In this document: one piece after another, positions 37,235-45,784 of the stretch | Position numbering within the stretch: position 1 is the first letter of the stretch | Layout: every line of letters starts with the position of its first letter | From: Ruminococcus flavefaciens ATCC 19208 | GTDB lineage: Bacteria; Bacillota; Clostridia; Oscillospirales; Ruminococcaceae | Assembly: GCF_000518765.1 (NCBI RefSeq) | Contig: NZ_KI912489.1 | Location: 562,652-626,651 of the forward strand | Length of the DNA: 64,000 nucleotides | Direction of reading: 5' to 3' | Notes under the pieces: generated by a model | The model's database searches: none | Told to the model about the DNA's origin: nothing | What the model saw: the letters and a program-made list of their open reading frames with translations, nothing else | Made by a program: the position numbers and the translations under genes

Positions 37235-38137
37235 TCAATCAGCCTGTTTAAGGTCTTCATATTCGTATACGGTCTCGGAATAACCGTCAGTTTCGCGTAT
37301 TTTGCGGTCCTGAGCATCATATTCATAGGATATGACCTTATCTGCTCTGCCGTCGCTGAAGCTTGACTCTTCCCTGATAAGATTGCCGCGGCTGTCGTAA
37401 TCGCATTTGCGGCTGATTTCAAAAAGAGTTTCTTTTTTTGAATATCTTTTGCGGTTTTCTGTAAGCATATTTCCGTCATCGTCATAGGTATATGTATACT
37501 CTTCTGTCTCATGTTTTGACGATGAATAATCCGTTGTCTTTCTGGTGATGTTGCCCTTGTCGTCAAACTCATACGAATACTTGCAGACAGTGCCGATGCT
37601 GTTATTAGCTTTGACTTCAAACCACTCGGTCTCATTGCCGTGCTCGTCATACTTCATTTCAAAGTAGAGGTGCTTTTTGATTTGACCGTCATCGTTGTAA
37701 TACACAGTTATACTTGTATTGTTGCCGTTTTCATCATAGGTATTGATAAAAATTCTGTCGACAGTTTTTTCGTCCGAATAATACCATATACTCTTTACCA
37801 AATTGCCGTCCGAGTCATACTCATTGACGCTTTTTCCGTACATAGCAGGTTTCGGCTCGCCTGATACTATATCAAGGTTGTCTTTTGATATAATATGGTC
37901 ATGCTCATCGTAGAGCCTTTCTTTTTTTTCTTCGAGTTCGCCATTTTTATAATGTGATTCGATGCATTTGTAAGATGGTTCGTTCTCAGCAATGTTCAAT
38001 TCGTCATCAGAAAGGATATCGGGCATTGCCAAGAAATTCTCAGGTATTTCTTTTTTACTGCCTGAAAGCGAAGGAAAGTTACAGCCCGAAAGCGGAAGAA
38101 GCAATGCCGCTGCAAGCAGAATACTGAATTTTTTCAT
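37235..38137 (-). CDS. Lipoprotein with YD/RHS-like repeats
   Basis: A 300-residue lipoprotein (AALLLPLSGC, lipid Cys ~19). From ~100 on, about eight short repeats of the type YDxxGN(x)(T/L) occur (EYDSDGNLVKS, TYDENGNNTS, KYDEHGNETE, EFDDKGNITRK, TYDDDGNMLTE, DYDSRGNLIRE), as in RHS/YD-repeat shells. It is far shorter than RHS toxins and has no toxin tip; it may bind surface glycans or proteins. It starts 10 bases after the purO stop. Confidence 0.75.
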   Translation of the reverse strand: MKKFSILLAAALLLPLSGCNFPSLSGSKKEIPENFLAMPDILSDDELNIAENEPSYKCIESHYKNGELEEKKERLYDEHDHIISKDNLDIVSGEPKPAMYGKSVNEYDSDGNLVKSIWYYSDEKTVDRIFINTYDENGNNTSITVYYNDDGQIKKHLYFEMKYDEHGNETEWFEVKANNSIGTVCKYSYEFDDKGNITRKTTDYSSSKHETEEYTYTYDDDGNMLTENRKRYSKKETLFEISRKCDYDSRGNLIREESSFSDGRADKVISYEYDAQDRKIRETDGYSETVYEYEDLKQAD

Positions 38138-38147
38138 TTACCGAGCA

Positions 38148-38861
38148 TTACTTGTTCTTGTTTACGATACGTGTCTCCTCAGTATTATCTTCAAGATTTA
38201 CATAACGGACAAAGAGAGATACCTTGTTGTCAGCGTTGAGGTTGTTCCAGAGCATATCTGTGAACTGATCGATACTGCCGCTGATACCAACAAGCTTAGG
38301 CTCACCCTCAAAGCTCGGGAGCGGATTGCCGTCACCCATATATGTATGAATGAAGTGTCCCTCACCTGCAAGGGGATTTGTGTATGTGAATGTGTATCTC
38401 TGACATGACTCAGGGTTGCCGTTTGCGCTCTTGAGGATAGACATTGCGTAGTTGAAGCCCTTGTCCTCGAAGTGGAGTATTCCTGAGATACGAGGTGTAT
38501 AGTTAGGAGCATCGTCCTCGAATTCGCGTGTGCGGAGGGACTGCTCGAAAGTCTGCTGCTTGTCCATGAGCTCATAGATAGTATCGGTCTGATCGCCGTT
38601 TGTAACGATGAGCTTATTGCCGAGAACTCTTACAGGAGCGTAGATGATAAGGTGTGGATCAGTGAGCTTTGAAGGATCGAAAGCCTCTGTGCGGATACCC
38701 TTGCCGTCCTCGATGAATACGCGGTTGCGGCTGTTTTCGCTTCTGCCCATGATGAAGTATGCAGTAACAGCGTATTTTCCGCAGTCGGACTTACCGATTA
38801 CGATACCTCTTCCGGGGTAAGCGTTTGAACTGAGTTCCTGTGCTAAATCAAGCTTTTTCAT
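38148..38861 (-). CDS. purO: IMP cyclohydrolase, PurO type
   Basis: A 237-residue protein matching the archaeal-type PurO family (PF07826): AYPGRGIVIGKSDCGKYAVTAYFIMGRSENSRNRVF, then VTNGDQTDTIY (as in the TNGxxTD motif), NYTPRISGI and a C-terminal block. It closes FAICAR to IMP, the last step of de novo purine synthesis, and would supply the activity missing from the stand-alone AICAR transformylase nearby. The ATG at 38861 is chosen over an upstream frame because AAAGGAG lies 11 bases before it. Confidence 0.87.
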   Translation of the reverse strand: MKKLDLAQELSSNAYPGRGIVIGKSDCGKYAVTAYFIMGRSENSRNRVFIEDGKGIRTEAFDPSKLTDPHLIIYAPVRVLGNKLIVTNGDQTDTIYELMDKQQTFEQSLRTREFEDDAPNYTPRISGILHFEDKGFNYAMSILKSANGNPESCQRYTFTYTNPLAGEGHFIHTYMGDGNPLPSFEGEPKLVGISGSIDQFTDMLWNNLNADNKVSLFVRYVNLEDNTEETRIVNKNK

Positions 38862-38893
38862 AATAGTAATAACTCCTTTCGGATAATGGTTTA

Positions 38894-39460
38894 TCAGTAT
38901 CTTATTATAAGTGTGAGAACGAAGTCTGTGACAACTCCCACAAGTACGATAAGTGTGATGATATTGAGTGTTTTGCGTTTGGGTTTTGCGAGAAACCAAT
39001 CATAGAAGGGCTGCACGAAGTACATGAACAGCAGTCCGCCCATGCCGAATCTAAGAGCAGGGGAGAGGGCTATTCTTGCCTGAAAGTTGATCTCATAGTC
39101 CGCATAGGTCTGCCACGGCCATGAGCCTGTGAAGTATTCAAGGACATATGTACCTAAAAGTTCAACTGTAGTGGCAACTGTCATACAGCCGAAGAATATT
39201 ATGAACGGACGGGCTATCTGCAAGCCGATGCCGCCTTCCTTCTTCATGAATTTACTGAAGAACAGCAGGAACAGCATTGCTCCCACGGCGTAGATCGGGC
39301 AGTATGGTCCGAACATTATTCCAAGATTTGTGAAACCCCATTTGTATACGACTACTTCGAGGAACACCTCGTAAAGCCAGCCGAGTACAGCATACATCCA
39401 GAAGCACAGAAAAAGCTTCTGGATAGTTTGTTTTTCCAATAATTCCTTGATCTTTTTCAT
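38894..39460 (-). CDS. Membrane protein of the CmpB/ABC-permease type (PF06541)
   Basis: A 188-residue protein with about five helices and the family pattern LFCFWMYAVLGWLYEVFLE, GIMFGPYCPIYAVGAMLF and FTGSWPWQTYADYEINFQARIALSPALRFGMGG. Proteins of this kind are annotated as putative ABC-transporter permeases, but no ATPase or binding protein is adjacent. The gene ends about 30 bases before purO and starts 4 bases after the purN stop. Confidence 0.8.
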   Translation of the reverse strand: MKKIKELLEKQTIQKLFLCFWMYAVLGWLYEVFLEVVVYKWGFTNLGIMFGPYCPIYAVGAMLFLLFFSKFMKKEGGIGLQIARPFIIFFGCMTVATTVELLGTYVLEYFTGSWPWQTYADYEINFQARIALSPALRFGMGGLLFMYFVQPFYDWFLAKPKRKTLNIITLIVLVGVVTDFVLTLIIRY

Positions 39461-39464
39461 AGTT

Positions 39465-40088
39465 TTATTTTACATAAGCCTTTCCGTCAACTATCTCTAT
39501 CCTGTCCTGACAGAAGAGAGATACAGCCTGAGGAAGAAGCTTCCATTCAACGTTTTCCATGATCCTGCGCTGGAGTATCTCGGGAGTATCGTCCTTTTCA
39601 ACGTTTACAACTCCCTGTAGGATTATAGCACCTGCATCAGCTTCTTCGTTTACGAAATGTATTGTAGCTCCGCTGACCTTTACACCGTAAGCGAGAGCAG
39701 CTTCGTGGACTTTGAGTCCGTAATAGCCCTCACCGCAGAATGACGGGATAAGTGCAGGGTGAACATTGATTATCTTGTATGCGTAAGCCTTTGTCACGCA
39801 CTCATCGAGTATGGTCATAAATCCTGCAAGTACCACAAGGTCGGCTTTTTCTTCATTAAGTGCATTGAGTATAGCCTGACTGTAGGTCACGCTGTCAGAG
39901 TATTCCTTTCTTGGGATCACTCTTGTAGATATATCGTTGTTTTTTGCACGTTCAAGAGCGTATGCGCCTTCCTTTGAGGAGATGACACAGGTTATTTTTC
40001 CACCCTTGATGATACCCGATTTTTCGGCGTCGATAAGAGCCTGTAGATTAGTGCCGCCGCCTGAAACGAGAACAACTATATTTTTCAT
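39465..40088 (-). CDS. purN: Phosphoribosylglycinamide formyltransferase
   Basis: A 207-residue GAR transformylase: MKNIVVLVSGGGTNLQALIDA, VVLAGFMTILDECVTKAY, KIINVHPALIPSFCGEGYYGLKVHEAALAYGVKVSGATIHFVNEEADAGAII, containing catalytic Asn, His and Asp. It uses 10-formyl-THF in step 3 of purine synthesis. Length is typical. Confidence 0.98.
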   Translation of the reverse strand: MKNIVVLVSGGGTNLQALIDAEKSGIIKGGKITCVISSKEGAYALERAKNNDISTRVIPRKEYSDSVTYSQAILNALNEEKADLVVLAGFMTILDECVTKAYAYKIINVHPALIPSFCGEGYYGLKVHEAALAYGVKVSGATIHFVNEEADAGAIILQGVVNVEKDDTPEILQRRIMENVEWKLLPQAVSLFCQDRIEIVDGKAYVK

Positions 40089-40126
40089 GAGTTTTTTCTC
40101 CTATTATTTTATTGCAAGAGTAAAAA

Positions 40127-41014
40127 TTATTCGGGGAACTGAACGTGTCCCTGTATTATTTTCGTATCGTCATAGGAAAGGGGGATATCCTTGTCGATGA
40201 CAACCTGACCGTAGATATCGGTTATGCGGAAGGTGAAAGGACCCTTTCCCATGTCTCGGGACTCGAAATAATTGTACGGGCGGCGCGGTATCTCAACGAA
40301 TTCGCCGTCAGCGTTAAGATATTCAAGTTTTGTTATAGGGTAGCGGTGGTTGCGCACCTGAACGCCGCACCAGAATTCCGTGCTGCCCTCTTTGTATTTG
40401 AATGAGATAGGAGCGTTCTCCGCAGTATCAAGGGGGATTATCTTCCAGCTAACGGGAACTCTTCCTTTCTCAACAGGAGCGATGAGCGGGAAAGCGTCCG
40501 TATAGAGGTCGAGGTCACCCTTTTTACCTTCGGGGAGCTCGTCTGTAACAAGCATTTTTATAGTGCCAAGCTCGCCTGTAACTTCAAGGTATGCGCCTGC
40601 AAGCTGAGCTTCGTTATAATCATAATGGTTCATGGCAACTATCCAGTAATCGTGGGAAACAGGATCAAGCATAGCGTGACCGCCTGTATATCCGCCGCCG
40701 TAGAAAGTGCCCTCGCCTGTATGTACAGTGCCCTTTGGTTCAAGGATACATTCCTCGTCTATAGGATTGTTCTGTACTTCAAACTCTGTGGGAGTTTTAC
40801 CGTTTACGCCCAGCAGGAACTTCTGTATAGCATTCAGCTCCGCCCTTGATATCTCGCCGTTTTGTCTTGCGGTTATCATATCAAAGACGTCAACGATGCC
40901 GTCGGAGTTATAGTCCATGTCTATTTGTCCGACTGCGCTGCTGCACAGAGGAGTTGCTGCCAATACCGCTGAAAACAGCAATGCAGCTGGTAAAATACGT
41001 TTTTTCATAAACAT
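40127..41014 (-). CDS. Expansin-like protein with N-terminal dockerin-like module
   Basis: A 295-residue secreted protein. Signal peptide to ~27; then a dockerin-like Ca loop DMDYNSDGIVDVFD (32-45) and a second, weaker repeat (NGEISRAELNAIQKFLLG); then an EXLX1/expansin double-psi barrel (~100-190, GEGTFYGGGYTGGHAMLDP, VTDELPEGKKGDLDL) and a CBM63-like domain (FWCGVQVRNHRYPITKLEY) ending GHVQFPE, the typical expansin end. Expansins loosen cellulose non-hydrolytically; the dockerin-like part suggests cellulosome attachment. Start at 41014 (AAAGG five bases before); 41008 is an alternative. It lies between purM and purN, genes with no functional link. Confidence 0.88.
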   Translation of the reverse strand: MFMKKRILPAALLFSAVLAATPLCSSAVGQIDMDYNSDGIVDVFDMITARQNGEISRAELNAIQKFLLGVNGKTPTEFEVQNNPIDEECILEPKGTVHTGEGTFYGGGYTGGHAMLDPVSHDYWIVAMNHYDYNEAQLAGAYLEVTGELGTIKMLVTDELPEGKKGDLDLYTDAFPLIAPVEKGRVPVSWKIIPLDTAENAPISFKYKEGSTEFWCGVQVRNHRYPITKLEYLNADGEFVEIPRRPYNYFESRDMGKGPFTFRITDIYGQVVIDKDIPLSYDDTKIIQGHVQFPE

Positions 41015-41148
41015 CACGACCTTTTAAAATTTCCAAATCCCATACCCCATGTGTCGGTTTCAGTGTTTTTTGCTTTAAACAGTCAAAAATAATGAATTCG
41101 GATAATTTTGCGGCTAATGTTATGAATTATGATAAGATAAGCGCTTTA

Positions 41149-42186
41149 TCAGCAGATGATAACGCCTTCCTCAGACTCAACGAGCTCGCCGAGTACATAA
41201 GCGTCCTCGCCTGCTGCCTTGATAGCTGCGATAGCCTTGTCAGCGTCATTTTTGTCAACTGATACTATCATACCTACGCCCATATTGAAGGTATTGAACA
41301 TATCTCTCTCAGGGATATCGCCTGTTCTCTGGATAAGCTCAAATACAGGAAGTACCTGTACAGAGTTTCTTTCGATCTTTGCAGCAAGGTTCTTGGGGAG
41401 AGAACGCGGGATATTCTCATAGAAGCCGCCGCCTGTGATATGTGAGATAGACTTTACCTTAACAGCATCAAGAAGGCTCATAACAGCCTTTACATAGATA
41501 CGTGTAGGAGTGAGGAGGCATTCGCCGAGAGTTGTTCCGAGATCGTTGAAGTGCATATTGAGGTTCTGCTCATTTACATCGAAAACTCTTCTTACGAGAG
41601 AGAAGCCGTTTGAGTGAACACCGCTTGACTTGATAGCGATGAGAACATCGCCTGCCTTCTGAGTATCGGGCCGGAGGATCTTGTCCTTGTCAACAACACC
41701 TACTGAGAAGCCTGCGAGATCGTATTCGTCCTCAGGCATAAGACCGGGGTGCTCGGCTGTCTCGCCGCCGATAAGAGCACACTGTGCCTGAACGCAGCCC
41801 TCAGCAACACCTGAAACGATAGTTGCTATCTTTTCGGGAAAATTCTTGCCGCAAGCGATATAATCAAGGAAGAACTGTGGCTTTGCACCGCAGCAGATGA
41901 TATCGTTTACGCACATTGCAACGCAGTCGATACCTACAGTATCATGCTTATCCATGATGAAAGCAAGCTTTATCTTTGTACCTACGCCGTCTGTACCGGA
42001 AACGAGTACAGGCTTGCTGATACCTGTCATATCAAGCTCGAAAAGTCCGCCGAATCCGCCTATGCCCGACAGTGCGCCCTTTATCATAGTGCGGGCGATA
42101 TGCTCCTTCATAAGCTCGACTGACTTGTAGCCTGCGGTAACGTCAACGCCTGCTTTTTTGTAGCTTTCGGAAAAACTGTTGTTCAT
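41149..42186 (-). CDS. purM: AIR synthetase (phosphoribosylformylglycinamidine cyclo-ligase)
   Basis: A 345-residue PurM with [67 protein letters not shown] and [16 protein letters not shown]. It makes AIR from FGAM and ATP, step 5. Normal length. Preceded by SD GGAGGTAA. Confidence 0.98.
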   Translation of the reverse strand: MNNSFSESYKKAGVDVTAGYKSVELMKEHIARTMIKGALSGIGGFGGLFELDMTGISKPVLVSGTDGVGTKIKLAFIMDKHDTVGIDCVAMCVNDIICCGAKPQFFLDYIACGKNFPEKIATIVSGVAEGCVQAQCALIGGETAEHPGLMPEDEYDLAGFSVGVVDKDKILRPDTQKAGDVLIAIKSSGVHSNGFSLVRRVFDVNEQNLNMHFNDLGTTLGECLLTPTRIYVKAVMSLLDAVKVKSISHITGGGFYENIPRSLPKNLAAKIERNSVQVLPVFELIQRTGDIPERDMFNTFNMGVGMIVSVDKNDADKAIAAIKAAGEDAYVLGELVESEEGVIIC

Positions 42187-42207
42187 TAATTTACCTCCAT
42201 GAATAAA

Positions 42208-42281
42208 TGTAGGGGACGGCGTCCTCGACGTCCCGCAAAGCTTATGAAATTTACGGGCTGTCGAGGACGCCAGCCCCTACA
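42208..42281. repeat. GTAGGGG...CCCCTAC inverted repeat
   Basis: 28-base arms (42208-42235 and 42254-42281) differing at four positions, around an 18-base loop; ends TGTAGGGG and CCCCTACA. It lies between purM and a hypothetical gene and could form a very stable RNA or DNA hairpin. No transposase is associated. Confidence 0.8.
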
Positions 42282-42292
42282 ATAAGTTCAGA

Positions 42293-42745
42293 TCAAAAAG
42301 TGATCTCGTCTATTTTTTCCAGACTGCCTTTATCGGCAGATGGAGCGTTTATTTTGTATACGACTATTTTTGCGTCACCTTCGGGATATCTTACATAAAC
42401 GTATTTATTATCATAAACCGAGGCATAATCGACTGCTGACGGCAGGAGATCCTTGTAGGGATTCTCTGAGGTATGGGCAGGAGCTTCATCAGTGTAATTG
42501 AATTCCACATCTCCGCCAGATGTGCTGATGGAAAAATAGCAGTTGTCAGCCCATTCGACCTTTTTGCTTTTGCCCGATGAATATTTATACACATAATGGT
42601 TGGCATAATAGTATAATTCGCCGTTGACAAGAGCCATAGTACCGTAGCGGTTGCCGTTTATTATTTTTCCCCGTACTCTGAAGAATATAAATCCTCCTGT
42701 AATGAACAGTACCAGAGCGCATAAGATGATTGCGATCTTTTTCAT
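42293..42745 (-). CDS. Hypothetical membrane-anchored protein
   Basis: A 150-residue protein with one N-terminal helix (IAIILCALVLFITGGFIFF) and a small extracytoplasmic domain (GTMALVNGELYYYANHYVYKYSSGK). I do not recognise a family. It lies downstream of the purF-like gene and upstream of the inverted repeat and purM. Confidence 0.6.
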   Translation of the reverse strand: MKKIAIILCALVLFITGGFIFFRVRGKIINGNRYGTMALVNGELYYYANHYVYKYSSGKSKKVEWADNCYFSISTSGGDVEFNYTDEAPAHTSENPYKDLLPSAVDYASVYDNKYVYVRYPEGDAKIVVYKINAPSADKGSLEKIDEITF

Positions 42746-42804
42746 GTTGTATACCTCACGAGATCAAAAAAGTATATTGTGATCAAAGCCGTATTTTTCA
42801 GCAG

Positions 42805-44229
42805 TTATTCTTTGCCGTTCCAGCAATATGTGCAGAGTCCGCATGAGTCAAGGCCTACAGCCTTTTCAGTACCCTCAAGTGTCTGGAATTCAAGTGAAGT
42901 AAGACGAAGTCTCTTGCATATCTCATCTCTGAGTCTGCGGCCTCTGTCTGTAGAGGAGTTGCTGTATTCCTCGATATGTTTTACGCCCACAGGACCTTCA
43001 AACTCGTCGATTATCTGACGTGCGATAAGCTCCATTTCGGAAGTGCTGCGTGAGAAGTTGAGGTACTTGCAGCCGTACATGATAGGAGGACAGGCAGAGC
43101 GCATATGAACTTCTTTAGCACCATGCTCATAGAGAAACTCAACGGTCTCTCTCATCTGTGTGCCTCTTACGATACTGTCATCAACAAAGAGGAGCTTCTT
43201 GCCGTTGATAAGATCATGAACGGGGATAAGCTTCATCTTTGCTACCTGATTTCTCATGCTCTGGTTTGTAGGCATGAAGCTTCTTGGCCATGTAGGAGTA
43301 TATTTGATGAACGGTCTTGCGAAAGGTATACCGCTTCTGTTTGCATAGCCGATAGCATGAGGAGTACCCGAATCAGGTACGCCGCAGATATAGTCAACGT
43401 CAGGAAGTCTGCCGTTCTTGATATCGTTTTCAGCCATAATCTCGCCGTTTCTTGTACGCATAACTTCAACGTTTACGCCCTCATAAACAGCGTTCGGATA
43501 GCCGTAGTAAGTCCAGAGGAAGGTGCATATCTTCATCTTTGAAGGATCGCCCTCTGCAAGTGTCTTACATTCGTCGGAAGTAAGCTCTACGATCTCACCT
43601 GCAACAAGCTCCTTGTATGTAGTATAGCCCAGCTTCTGGAAAGCGAATGATTCTGTTGAAAGGCAGAAGCCGTCGCTTCTCTTTCCTATGATGATAGGAA
43701 GTCTGCCGAATTTGTCTCTTGCTGCGATTATGCTGTTTTTAGTGAGGATAATGAGTGACATAGTACCCTCGATCTTTTCCTGTGCATAGCGGATACCCTC
43801 AACGAAGCTGTTCTTCTGTGCGATAAGAGCGCCGATAAGGTCTCCTGAGTTGATATTTCCGCTGCTCATAGACTCAAAGTTAGCGCAGCCCTGTTCAAGG
43901 AGCTCGTTAACGAGAGCGTCGGCGTTGCGAATGATACCGACCGAGCATATAGCATAGATACCAAGCTTTGAGCGGACGAGGATAGGCTGTGGGTCTGTAT
44001 CGCTGATACAGCCGATACAGAGCTTGCCTCTCATATTCACAACATCATTCTCAAATTTGGTACGGAAAGGGGAGTTTTCGATACTATGGATATTTCTCTG
44101 AAAACCGTTTTCCTCCGACCATGATGTCATACCGCCTCTTCTTGTACCGAGGTGTGAATGATAGTCGGTTCCGAAAAATACGTCGGTAACGCAGTCATTT
44201 TTAGAGGCTGCACCAAAAAAACCGCCCAT
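42805..44229 (-). CDS. purF: PurF-like amidophosphoribosyltransferase lacking the glutaminase Cys
   Basis: A 474-residue PurF homologue. The phosphoribosyltransferase half is intact: VDYICGVPDSGTPHAIGYA, KYTPTWPRSFMPTNQSMR and the PRPP loop KKLLFVDDSIVRGTQMRE. Cysteines corresponding to the Bacillus Fe-S site are present (KICTF, SACPP, SCGLC). The N-terminal glutaminase half begins MGGFFGAASK where PurF has Met-Cys-Gly, so the N-terminal nucleophile is Gly; the usual RYST and HNGNL motifs read CIGCIS and SVGII. Hydrolysis of glutamine by the usual route looks impossible. It may use free ammonia, take ammonia from another subunit, or be a divergent paralogue. It lies five bases after purC, in the purine cluster. 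Confidence 0.88.
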   Translation of the reverse strand: MGGFFGAASKNDCVTDVFFGTDYHSHLGTRRGGMTSWSEENGFQRNIHSIENSPFRTKFENDVVNMRGKLCIGCISDTDPQPILVRSKLGIYAICSVGIIRNADALVNELLEQGCANFESMSSGNINSGDLIGALIAQKNSFVEGIRYAQEKIEGTMSLIILTKNSIIAARDKFGRLPIIIGKRSDGFCLSTESFAFQKLGYTTYKELVAGEIVELTSDECKTLAEGDPSKMKICTFLWTYYGYPNAVYEGVNVEVMRTRNGEIMAENDIKNGRLPDVDYICGVPDSGTPHAIGYANRSGIPFARPFIKYTPTWPRSFMPTNQSMRNQVAKMKLIPVHDLINGKKLLFVDDSIVRGTQMRETVEFLYEHGAKEVHMRSACPPIMYGCKYLNFSRSTSEMELIARQIIDEFEGPVGVKHIEEYSNSSTDRGRRLRDEICKRLRLTSLEFQTLEGTEKAVGLDSCGLCTYCWNGKE

Positions 44230-44233
44230 ATGC

Positions 44234-44953
44234 TTATTCTCCCATAAGTCTCTTCATGATTTCCTGATAAGCTTCTTCAACGCCGCCCATATCTCTGCGG
44301 AAACGGTCCTTGTCGAGCTTTTCGTGTGTTGTAGAATCCCAGAAACGGCAGGTATCAGGTGAGATCTCATCAGCGAGGATAATTGTGCCGTCGGAAGTTT
44401 TACCAAACTCGATCTTGAAGTCGATGAGGTCGATATTGAGTCCCTTGAAGAACTTTACCATGAACTCATTTACCTTGAAAGCATACTTAGAGATAGTGTC
44501 GATATCTTCCTTTGTAGCGATACCGAGAGCCAGTGCATAGTAATCATTGATGAACGGATCGCCGAGATCGTCGTTCTTGTAGCTGAATTCAAGGATAGGG
44601 CAGAGGAGCTTCTTGCCTTCTTCAACGCCCATTCTCTTTGAAAAGCTGCCTGCTGCAACGTTTCTGATGATTACCTCAAGGGGAACGATAGAAACCTTCT
44701 TAACGATAGTTTCGCGGTCACTGATCTCCTCAACAAGGTGAGTAGGTACGCCTTCTTTTTCGAGCATCTTGAACATATAGTTTGTCATCTTGTTGTTGAT
44801 AACGCCCTTGCCTGAGATAGTGCCCTTCTTTTCGCCGTTGAAAGCTGTTGCGTCGTCCTTGTAATCTACGATAACGAGATCAGGATCGTTTGTAGCGTAA
44901 ACCTTTTTTGCCTTGCCCTCATAGAGCTGTTCCTTCTTTTCGATGTTTGACAT
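44234..44953 (-). CDS. purC: SAICAR synthetase
   Basis: A 239-residue PurC ([44 protein letters not shown]-type [43 protein letters not shown]). It couples CAIR with aspartate, step 7. Normal length. SD AAGGAGG. The PurF-like gene follows at once. Confidence 0.98.
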   Translation of the reverse strand: MSNIEKKEQLYEGKAKKVYATNDPDLVIVDYKDDATAFNGEKKGTISGKGVINNKMTNYMFKMLEKEGVPTHLVEEISDRETIVKKVSIVPLEVIIRNVAAGSFSKRMGVEEGKKLLCPILEFSYKNDDLGDPFINDYYALALGIATKEDIDTISKYAFKVNEFMVKFFKGLNIDLIDFKIEFGKTSDGTIILADEISPDTCRFWDSTTHEKLDKDRFRRDMGGVEEAYQEIMKRLMGE

Positions 44954-45032
44954 TTTAAAATTCCTCCTTGAGAATTATATAAATGATTATATATGCAATT
45001 CCGCATCATTACGGAAATTGTATTCATTTGTT

Positions 45033-45132
45033 CAGCCCTTAGCCCTTAGCTTGTTGTGCCGCCTTCGGCGGAAATTTTAAATCAGTCTGCGGAGCAGACA
45101 TCTTTTCGCTGACGGCTGATGGCTAACGGCTA
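45033..45132. repeat. Second TTAGCC-type inverted repeat element
   Basis: The left arm CAGCCCTTAGCCCTTAGC (45033-45050) and right arm GGCTGATGGCTAACGGCTA (45114-45132) are imperfect inverses, enclosing two perfect small hairpins (GCCGCC-TTC-GGCGG and GTCTGC-GGA-GCAGAC). It shares TTAGCC units and CGCTGACG with the element between groES and groEL. It lies between the HAD phosphatase gene and purC. Confidence 0.75.
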
Positions 45133-45136
45133 ATAA

Positions 45137-45784
45137 CTATAAAAGCATATCTGCTGCTTCTTCGGGTGTTTCAGCGATGTAATCCGCTCCTGCTTCGGTA
45201 AGCTCCTCTATAGAGCCGAAGCCCCAGAGGATACCCATGCATTTCAGCCCTGTTTTATGTGCGCCGTCTGCGTCCTGCTTACGGTCGCCTATCATAAGTA
45301 CGCGGCTTCTGTCGGTGATATCCGCCTTTGCGAGAACGTACTCGATAACTTCGTCCTTGTAGTTGCGTGTGCCGTTTATATTCGCTCCGCCCACTATCTC
45401 AAAGTACTGAGAAAGTCCGAATTTCTCGAATATGCGCACTGCGTACACCTCGGGCTTGCTTGTGGCGACCATTATCCTTTTGCCGCCTTTTTTGAGCCTG
45501 TCAAGCATTTCGGGAATACCGTCGTAAACGCGGTTCTCGAAAAGTCCCACAGTGGAGTATCTTTCGCGGAATATCCTTACAGCCTCGTTTACCTGCTCCT
45601 CGTTCATGCCGCAGAACTCGGCAAAGGACTGATACAGCGGCGGTCCGAGAAATTTATTCGTATCCTCGGGCATCTCATAGCCCATTTTGGTGAGAGCATA
45701 TTCTATACATTTTACTATGCCTTCAGTGGAGTCTGTGAGAGTGCCGTCAAGGTCGAATAAAAGAGTATCATAATTATCTATCAT
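45137..45784 (-). CDS. HAD hydrolase, phosphoglycolate-phosphatase-like
   Basis: A 215-residue HAD protein with an alpha-helical cap: motif I LLFDLDGTLTDST, cap ~20-85, motif II VATSKP, Lys, and motif III MIGDRKQDADGAHKTGLKCMGILWGFGS. It resembles Gph/PpaX phosphatases that clean up phosphoglycolate or pyrophosphate; specificity cannot be set. Its ATG overlaps the preceding stop by four bases (ATGA), so it is translationally coupled to the DUF4272-like gene. Confidence 0.88.
   Translation of the reverse strand: MIDNYDTLLFDLDGTLTDSTEGIVKCIEYALTKMGYEMPEDTNKFLGPPLYQSFAEFCGMNEEQVNEAVRIFRERYSTVGLFENRVYDGIPEMLDRLKKGGKRIMVATSKPEVYAVRIFEKFGLSQYFEIVGGANINGTRNYKDEVIEYVLAKADITDRSRVLMIGDRKQDADGAHKTGLKCMGILWGFGSIEELTEAGADYIAETPEEAADMLL

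Noticed and set aside
37225..37650. Alternative minus-strand frame of about 140 codons in the YD-repeat lipoprotein gene
   Set aside because: It is a frame-shifted shadow with biased composition and no SD.
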